Of a stretch of 5,706 nt of DNA, positions 1 to 3,314 are shown in pieces. Made by a program: the position numbers and the translations under genes. The first letter of the stretch is position 1. Every line of letters begins with the position of its first letter. The stretch comes from an uncultured Ruminococcus sp. (GTDB lineage Bacteria; Bacillota; Clostridia; Oscillospirales; Ruminococcaceae), in assembly GCA_945835085.1 (NCBI GenBank), contig CAMAIG010000120.1, positions 1 to 5,706 on the forward strand, written 5' to 3'. The notes beneath the pieces were generated by a model that worked only from the letters and a program-made list of their open reading frames with translations, searched no databases and was not told where the DNA came from.

Positions 1-29
1 CAGATTTTTGAAGTAAACCTCATTTTCAT
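1..29 (-). CDS. Mini-ORF, cut by the window edge
   Basis: The minus strand reads MKMRFTSKI from the ATG at 29-27, then runs off the window at TG, so a TGA stop at codon 10 is possible but not seen. An AAAGGA Shine-Dalgarno (39-44) lies 9 nt upstream of the ATG. The site is inside a small hairpin like those in front of two other mini-ORFs in this region. It could be a short peptide like its neighbours or the start of a normal gene continuing to the left. No family is recognised. The DNA resembles 221-272, but small gaps shift the frame, so the two peptides are alike only at the first residues. That argues against selection on peptide sequence. Confidence 0.35.
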
Positions 30-36
30 AAGATAT

Positions 37-51
37 CATCCTTTCGGGATG
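37..51 (-). promoter_or_regulatory. Hairpin enclosing a ribosome binding site, copy 1
   Basis: The minus strand reads CATCC-CGAAA-GGATG, a 5-bp stem in which the AAAGGA Shine-Dalgarno forms the loop and 3' arm. The ATG follows 9 nt after the AAAGGA. The same arrangement recurs at 135-146 and 261-272, which makes chance less likely. Control of translation by opening of the hairpin is inference. Confidence 0.45.
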
Positions 52-90
52 TATATTTTCGTCCGATCGCCGCCCCTTGCCTGCGGCCGC

Positions 91-126
91 TCAAATATTC
101 AGATCGTGAAAACCTCTTGTTAACAT
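91..126 (-). CDS. Mini-ORF, 11 codons (MLTRGFHDLNI)
   Basis: The ATG is at 126-124 and the TGA at 93-91 on the minus strand. An AAAGGA Shine-Dalgarno (136-141) sits 9 nt upstream, inside an ATCC-GAAA-GGAT hairpin. The peptide is short and has no recognisable family, signal or membrane segment. It shares only an RG-aromatic pattern with the mini-ORF at 221-253. The well-placed ribosome site is the sole evidence of translation. It may be a leader peptide for something further left, a signalling or toxic peptide, or a chance ORF. Confidence 0.35.
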   Translation of the reverse strand: MLTRGFHDLNI

Positions 127-134
127 ATTATCAA

Positions 135-146
135 ATCCTTTCGGAT
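135..146 (-). promoter_or_regulatory. Hairpin enclosing a ribosome binding site, copy 2
   Basis: The minus strand has ATCC-GAAA-GGAT, a 4-bp stem with a GNRA-class GAAA loop, lengthened by a flanking G/T wobble. The Shine-Dalgarno of the mini-ORF at 91-126 is the loop plus the 3' arm. The same module occurs at 261-272 and, as a variant, at 37-51. Confidence 0.45.
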
Positions 147-220
147 CAAAATCGTCCTGCCGCTGCATTTCTGCAATTGTGCGGTAAATTACTTAGTATC
201 CTGGACTCACTCCTTCATTA

Positions 221-253
221 TCAGCTCTTTTTGAAATAACCTCTGATTTTCAT
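221..253 (-). CDS. Mini-ORF, 10 codons (MKIRGYFKKS)
   Basis: The ATG is at 253-251 and the TGA at 223-221. An AAAGGA Shine-Dalgarno (262-267) lies 8 nt upstream within the ATCC-GAAA-GGAT hairpin. The peptide is strongly basic (K, R, K, K) with two aromatic residues. FKK also occurs near the C-terminus of the 23-residue ORF at 579-650, but such a short match may be chance. Just downstream, at 196-215, is another AAGGAG with no start codon at the right distance. Function unknown. Confidence 0.38.
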   Translation of the reverse strand: MKIRGYFKKS

Positions 254-260
254 AAGGATC

Positions 261-272
261 ATCCTTTCGGAT
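261..272 (-). promoter_or_regulatory. Hairpin enclosing a ribosome binding site, copy 3
   Basis: On the minus strand GATCC-GAAA-GGATG folds into a 4- to 5-bp stem with a GAAA loop, and AAAGGA lies in the loop and 3' arm. The ATG of the mini-ORF at 221-253 follows 8 nt later. The downstream GATCC (minus strand) could also pair with GGATC, giving an alternative fold. Confidence 0.45.
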
Positions 273-366
273 CTAAGCCACTTCGGACCGGCAAACCACC
301 CGGCACGCGAGGGCTTCCATTTCATATATACAACCGCTCATCAGTCGTTTTGCTATAAAAATAGCC

Positions 367-378
367 TTACAGCTCCAT
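367..378 (-). CDS. Possible 3-codon mini-ORF (MEL-stop)
   Basis: The minus strand has AGAAAGGA (AAAGGA at 388-393), a 9-nt spacer, then ATG GAG CTG TAA. The ribosome site is as good as those of the other mini-ORFs, but three codons cannot be told from chance. It is listed because it keeps the same site-to-ATG spacing. A 22-codon ORF (273-341) begins shortly downstream without a convincing ribosome site of its own. Confidence 0.15.
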   Translation of the reverse strand: MEL

Positions 379-522
379 GGGTCCAATTCCTTTCTGATAG
401 TGAATCAAGCAGGATGCCCGCGGTCATTAGCCGTAAGGTCGTATAAAAAATCCGCACACTTACACTCATCTGTGAAGCTGCGGCTCTTAAAATCAGCTAA
501 ATTAAGGATAAAACAAATCGTT

Positions 523-543
523 TCAAATCCGGAGTGGTATCAT
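523..543 (-). CDS. Possible 6-codon mini-ORF (MIPLRI)
   Basis: The minus strand shows AAAGG (553-557), 9 nt, then ATG and six codons to TGA. The stretch AAGG-x-TCCAATG-x-GATAC resembles the initiation region of the ORF at 579-650, so it may be a decayed duplicate. Evidence for translation is weak. Confidence 0.15.
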   Translation of the reverse strand: MIPLRI

Positions 544-578
544 TGGATACTGCCTTTAAACTCCGCCCTCGTCAGTCC

Positions 579-650
579 TTAAAACGAATGCTTCTTAAAC
601 GAGCCGCTGCGGGACATCCCTGCAAAAAACTGCTGCTCTGTATCTGCCAT
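579..650 (-). CDS. Small ORF, 23 residues, first in the minus-strand mini-ORF series
   Basis: It begins MADTEQQFF and ends SGSFKKHSF, with ATG at 650-648 and TAA at 581-579. GGAAAGGAAGG (659-669) gives a strong Shine-Dalgarno about 8 nt before the ATG. The minus-strand promoter at 775-803 lies about 115 nt upstream with no better start between, so this would be the first ORF of the transcript. The N-terminal half is acidic and polar; the C-terminal half is basic and rich in Ser and Phe. There is no signal peptide, membrane helix or Cys, and no family is recognised. It could be a real small protein or a leader peptide. A chance ORF behind a purine-rich stretch is not excluded. Confidence 0.4.
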   Translation of the reverse strand: MADTEQQFFAGMSRSGSFKKHSF

Positions 651-774
651 TGGACTCGCCTTCCTTTCCAAACTCTTTGCAGAATGCTTCACTTCGGAAG
701 TCTGCTGTTCTGTGAACCGGAAACCCCTTCAGCCCCTCGGCTTACTTTGTGGTTGTTTCCTGTTCCTTGAATAT

Positions 775-803
775 AATATACCACACCTTTTAGCAAAAGT
801 CAA
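775..803 (-). promoter_or_regulatory. Minus-strand sigma-A-type promoter
   Basis: On the minus strand, TTGACT (798-803) and TATATT (775-780) are separated by exactly 17 nt. Transcription would start near 768 and run left through the mini-ORF region. No normal gene start lies within the following 760 nt, so this promoter is the main evidence that the region is transcribed. Confidence 0.65.
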
Positions 804-811
804 TAGTTTTT

Positions 812-828
812 TGCATAAAATAATGCAT
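812..828. promoter_or_regulatory. Possible operator: inverted TGCAT/ATGCA in a divergent promoter region
   Basis: TGCAT (812-816) and ATGCA (823-827) form an inverted repeat with a 6-nt A/T spacer, just upstream of the minus-strand -35 box. Two further TTTTGTGCAT copies follow as direct repeats at 832-841 and 870-879, the second overlapping the spacer of the plus-strand promoter. A DNA-binding regulator acting on both promoters is inferred; the short motif in AT-rich DNA could be chance. Confidence 0.3.
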
Positions 829-862
829 ATCTTTTGTGCATAATTTTTATTTATAATTGACA

Positions 863-891
863 TTGACTTTTTTGTGCATTTGTAGTAAAAT
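863..891 (+). promoter_or_regulatory. Sigma-A-type promoter of the DUF1292 gene
   Basis: TTGACT (863-868) and TAAAAT (886-891) are 17 nt apart, each one mismatch from consensus. The start would be near 898, leaving a leader of about 77 nt before the ATG at 975. An overlapping TTGACA at 857-862 has no -10 box at normal distance. Confidence 0.6.
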
Positions 892-974
892 AAAAATGTT
901 GGGGTGTCCTGCACCTGGCTGCGGGAAGCTTCTCCAAATGTTAATCTTTCAAACAACAACAGGAGGTAATAGTA

Positions 975-1277
975 ATGGCTGATAATTTTGATATGAGCGC
1001 TGACCTCTACACGCTGGTAGATGAAGAGGGCGTTGAGCAGACCTTTGAGCTGATGGACACCTATGAAACAGAAGAGGGCGAGCTTTATTACGCTCTTGTT
1101 CCATATTATGACAATCCTGAGGAAATGGTCGAGGCTGACACCGAGCTTGTTATCCTCCGCAGCGAAGAGGATGAAAACGGCGAAGAAACTCTTGCTTCCA
1201 TTGATGACGACGACGAATATGAGCGCATCGGCAAGATCTTTATGGACAGACTTTCCGAGGTTTATGACGACGAGTAA
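975..1277 (+). CDS. DUF1292 (UPF0473/YrzB-like) acidic protein
   Basis: This 100-residue, very acidic protein begins MADNFDMSADLYTLVDEEG. The LVDEEG-x-EQ-x-FEL segment (about 14-27), the following ETEEGELYYALVPY-type strand (about 31-44) and VILRSEEDENGEETL (about 58-72) are the pattern of DUF1292 proteins such as Bacillus YrzB. It ends in a short helix, IFMDRLSEVYDDE. The length is usual for the family. The start is secure: AGGAGG at 961-966 lies 8 nt before the ATG. There is no signal peptide or membrane segment, so it should be cytoplasmic. The family has no settled function; in many Firmicutes it lies near ruvX and ireB homologues (established context), which are not seen here. It stands alone with its own promoter, followed by a non-coding RNA with a separate promoter. 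Confidence 0.92.
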   Translation: MADNFDMSADLYTLVDEEGVEQTFELMDTYETEEGELYYALVPYYDNPEEMVEADTELVILRSEEDENGEETLASIDDDDEYERIGKIFMDRLSEVYDDE

Positions 1278-1326
1278 TTTGTGCAAAATCTCCAATTTCT
1301 TTCAACATTATTGACAATAATTTATA

Positions 1327-1355
1327 TTGATTTTTTGTTTCAAATGTGATATACT
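1327..1355 (+). promoter_or_regulatory. Promoter of the non-coding RNA
   Basis: TTGATT (1327-1332) and TATACT (1350-1355) are separated by 17 nt, predicting a start near 1362. It lies 50 nt after the DUF1292 stop, with no convincing terminator between, so some read-through from the upstream gene is possible. Confidence 0.6.
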
Positions 1356-1361
1356 ACATTA

Positions 1362-1614
1362 CAGAGAGAAAAAATTCTGCCTTGACCGATGAAGTGTGGT
1401 TTTATAATCCAACACTTTTATTTAGGGATTCAGGTCTCCTTCGGCGGATTGCAGACCTCCCGCCGCATTATATGTGCGGGGCAACGGATGCAGGGAGCGT
1501 GAAACCGCGGGGCTGTTACCCACCTGCTGCGTGCGGGTTTTATTCGCCACATGGCGGCAAGGCGGTATTATATCAAAATTTTATCCCGATGGTTCTTGCC
1601 ATCGGGATTTTTTT
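1362..1614 (+). ncRNA. Structured non-coding RNA of about 250 nt; raiA-like candidate, family not certain
   Basis: The segment has its own promoter and terminator and no plausible coding frame. The ends pair: TGCCTTG-A-CCG-ATG (1378-1391) with CAT-GG-CGG-CAAGGCG (1550-1564), about 13 bp. Local hairpins inside are AAGTGTGG/CCAACACTT (1392-1417), GGG-x-AGGTCT/AGACCTCCC (1425-1461), CCGCA/TGCGG (1463-1479) and GCAGG/CCTGC (1490-1527). CCCGCCGCA (1459-1467) can alternatively pair with TGCGTGCGGG (1527-1536), so a rearranged or pseudoknotted fold is possible. GC content is clearly higher than in the flanks. Size, terminal helix and branched interior suit the clostridial raiA RNA. 6S RNA has similar length and paired ends but is usually one long rod with a central bubble. 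The assignment comes from memory of family architecture, not an alignment. Confidence 0.75.
1583..1614 (+). terminator. Intrinsic terminator of the non-coding RNA, perhaps bidirectional
   Basis: ATCCCGATGG (1583-1592) and CCATCGGGAT (1599-1608) form a perfect 10-bp stem with a 6-nt loop, followed by seven T (1608-1614). In the other direction the same hairpin lies 8 nt beyond the GH43 stop codon and is followed by AAAATTTTG, a weaker T run. It probably serves both convergent transcripts. Confidence 0.88.
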
Positions 1615-1616
1615 GC

Positions 1617-3089
1617 TTATTTGTATTCTATCTGAAGATCAGCTATCTCACCTGTGCCATTTACGGAGTAAAGTCCGATAACAACACCCGTAAATCCGCC
1701 CGAAACCTCGCTGGAAAGATATTTTGTCATTGCGTATCCCATTCCCGTTTCGGTGCCGCAGTGGGAAACAAAGAACTTGTATCCAAGGCTGTCTGCCCGT
1801 ACAATGAGCCTTGCACTGTCTGAAGAAAGCTCCATAACGCTCTGTTCATGCTTTATGCCGCCAATGTTCAGTTTCAATACCGCTTCATATTTGCCGCCCT
1901 TTTCACGAACAGCGATATCATAATGCTCATTCTCGCACATATAAATGGTCACGCCGCATTCTCCGTCTGTGACCTTTACATCGGCAGTCAGCTCCATATC
2001 AAAATCACGCTGTCTTATGCCGATAAATGTGGGAGAATCCACATCGTCAAGAGTGACATTCGTTCCTCTCAGTACGACCTTTTCCTCCGAAAGATCATAA
2101 TTCTCCATATGAGGGTGCCTGAGATAGCACCAGTCCACGGAAAAATCGGTATTGCGGAAATTATACAGCTTTTTTTCTTCCTGAACAAAGTCCCCTGCTA
2201 TCTCATATTCGGCAGCAGCAGTTCCGTCTGTTCCCGCAGTAAACCAGCCATCGTCGTCAAAACGAACAGGCGTCAGAAAAACCTCTCTTCCCAGATGATG
2301 ATAGGGCTGCCAGATGTGTATCTGCCTGAATCCAAGAGAAAGGATATGCCATTCACCGTTTTTATCGCAGATAAGATCGCCGTGACCGATGCCCTGAATG
2401 ATCTCGGGAGCCTTGTTGCGGTTTGTAAGCACGGGATTTTTGCTGTAGCTTTCAAAAGGTCCCCATACGGAGCTTCCACGGGCATATGTTATCATGTGAC
2501 CGTACTCCGTGCCGCCCTCGGCAGCCATAAGATAATAGCCGCCCTCAAGCTTATACATATGAGGGCTTTCGAGATAGCGTCCTCCCGAGCCCTTCCAGAT
2601 GCATTTGCTGTTAGAAAGCTTCTCGCCTGTTTCAATGTTTATCTCGCACTGAACTACTCCGCTTTCGCCGAAATCATCGGTGCCGTTGCTGATAAAATAA
2701 ACATGACCCTCATCGAAAAGCAGAGATGGGTCAATACCGCCCTGGTCAACGGTTATAGGCTCTGACCATTCCCCATGGATATCGTCGGTGTAAACGTAGA
2801 AATTACGATGAGTGGTGTCGTTTGTGGTCACCATGTAAAATCTGCCCTTATTGTATCTGATGGTCGGGGCAAAAACTCCTCCGGAGCTGTTTATTTTTTC
2901 AAGCTCCACCTGACTTTTTCTTGTAAGCACATGACCTATCTGCTTCCAGTTTACAAGGTCATCGCTTTCAAAAAGGGGCACTCCCGGGAAATACTGAAAG
3001 GAGCTGCACACAAGATAATATTTTCCTTCCGCAAAGCATACGCTTGGGTCGGGATAAAAGCCCTTCACGACGGGATTATTATATTTCAT
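1617..3089 (-). CDS. GH43 beta-1,4-xylosidase, XynB type
   Basis: This 490-residue glycoside hydrolase should remove xylose from the non-reducing end of xylo-oligosaccharides, with possible alpha-L-arabinofuranosidase side activity. The N-terminal five-bladed propeller (about 1-300) shows the three GH43 acids: Asp14 in YPDPS (general base), Asp120 in GGIDPS (pKa modulator) and Glu174 in YLESPHMYK (general acid). GIGHGD at 233-238 and a WQPYHHLGRE segment also fit. The C-terminal part (about 310-490) is the beta-sandwich typical of XynB enzymes, with SPTFIGIRQ at 352-360. The protein is somewhat shorter than the usual 530-560. No signal peptide is present, so it is intracellular and relies on imported oligosaccharides. 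The ATG follows GGGGAGGA (about 3096-3103) at normal spacing. It lies downstream of the GH31 gene on the same strand, across a 225-bp gap containing a palindromic element. Confidence 0.93.
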   Translation of the reverse strand: MKYNNPVVKGFYPDPSVCFAEGKYYLVCSSFQYFPGVPLFESDDLVNWKQIGHVLTRKSQVELEKINSSGGVFAPTIRYNKGRFYMVTTNDTTHRNFYVYTDDIHGEWSEPITVDQGGIDPSLLFDEGHVYFISNGTDDFGESGVVQCEINIETGEKLSNSKCIWKGSGGRYLESPHMYKLEGGYYLMAAEGGTEYGHMITYARGSSVWGPFESYSKNPVLTNRNKAPEIIQGIGHGDLICDKNGEWHILSLGFRQIHIWQPYHHLGREVFLTPVRFDDDGWFTAGTDGTAAAEYEIAGDFVQEEKKLYNFRNTDFSVDWCYLRHPHMENYDLSEEKVVLRGTNVTLDDVDSPTFIGIRQRDFDMELTADVKVTDGECGVTIYMCENEHYDIAVREKGGKYEAVLKLNIGGIKHEQSVMELSSDSARLIVRADSLGYKFFVSHCGTETGMGYAMTKYLSSEVSGGFTGVVIGLYSVNGTGEIADLQIEYK

Positions 3090-3103
3090 ATTTTTCCTCC
3101 CCT

Positions 3104-3133
3104 AAAAAACCACTCCCAAAAAAAGCCGGGAGT
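3104..3133 (-). terminator. Terminator-like hairpin directly before the GH43 ribosome site
   Basis: On the minus strand ACTCCC-GGCTTTTTTT-GGGAGT folds to a 6-bp stem, followed by GG and six T (3104-3109). The T run ends 1-2 nt before the GGGGAGGA of the GH43 gene. It could end or attenuate transcription from the GH31 gene, or be the end of the repeat element described separately. The stem is short, so efficiency is doubtful. Confidence 0.45.
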
Positions 3134-3293
3134 CAGCGTGTCGAAAAAGACCACTTAAATAAAGAGCAAACAATATAGCTATGAAAAACGGCTTAAATAC
3201 AAAAGTCACCGAGCCACAAAATATAGAAATCTCTGCTGAATATCTAACGAGTTGGCTTCAGCGACACGCTGACTCCCGGAAAAGACCGGGAGT
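3112..3293. repeat. 182-bp palindromic element with 32-nt terminal inverted repeats (MITE-like)
   Basis: The left arm (3112-3143) and right arm (3262-3293) are inverted copies. CCGGGAGTCAGCGTGTCG at 3126-3143 is matched perfectly (18 bp) by its complement at 3262-3279, and the outermost ACTCCC also matches; only an 8-nt middle differs. Each arm is itself a hairpin: ACTCCC/GGGAGT on the left and ACTCCCGG/CCGGGAGT with an AAAAGA loop on the right. The 118-bp interior is AT-rich and has no convincing gene; a 77-codon ORF from 3181 has no ribosome site and runs into the antisense of the GH31 gene. No target-site duplication is seen. It may be a small non-autonomous mobile element, a REP/BIME-like palindrome, or a paired RNA structure between two genes. 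Confidence 0.75.
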
Positions 3294-3314
3294 GATATTA
3301 TGTTTATTAAATCA

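Larger units (their letters stand above)
1..51 (-). repeat. Imperfect direct repeat, copy 1 (copy 2 at about 228-272)
   Basis: On the minus strand both copies contain GAAAGGATGAT, then CTTATGAAAAT, GAGGTT and TTCAAAAA in the same order, with only a few substitutions and 1-2 nt gaps. The repeat covers the ribosome-binding-site hairpin, the ATG and the first codons of two mini-ORFs. This points to local duplication of a whole initiation module. A third site at 124-147 shares only the hairpin. Confidence 0.65.

Noticed and set aside
273..341. 22-codon minus-strand ORF beginning MSGCIYEMEAL, with three Cys
   Set aside because: No ribosome binding site at usable distance; translation would need re-initiation after the 3-codon ORF at 367-378, so it is not called.
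400..770. Plus-strand ORFs of 60 and 78 codons (400-582 and 534-770)
   Set aside because: No Shine-Dalgarno, odd composition, they overlap each other in different frames, and the better signals (promoter, ribosome sites) in this stretch are on the minus strand.
729..1295. 188-codon minus-strand ORF
   Set aside because: It is antisense to the well-supported DUF1292 gene and crosses the divergent promoter region; no ribosome site.
1307..1322. ATTATT-GAC-AATAAT palindrome as a terminator for the DUF1292 gene
   Set aside because: A six-bp all-A/T stem with no T run following is too weak to terminate.
1362..1614. Riboswitch or leader of a following gene
   Set aside because: The RNA ends in its own terminator and the next gene is on the opposite strand, so there is nothing downstream to control in cis.
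1346..1823. Plus-strand ORFs of 111 and 90 codons over the non-coding RNA and GH43 end
   Set aside because: They run through the RNA hairpins and the intrinsic terminator and lack ribosome sites.
1848..2765. 305-codon plus-strand ORF
   Set aside because: It is the antisense shadow of the GH43 gene, whose catalytic motifs are clear on the other strand; no ribosome site or family match.
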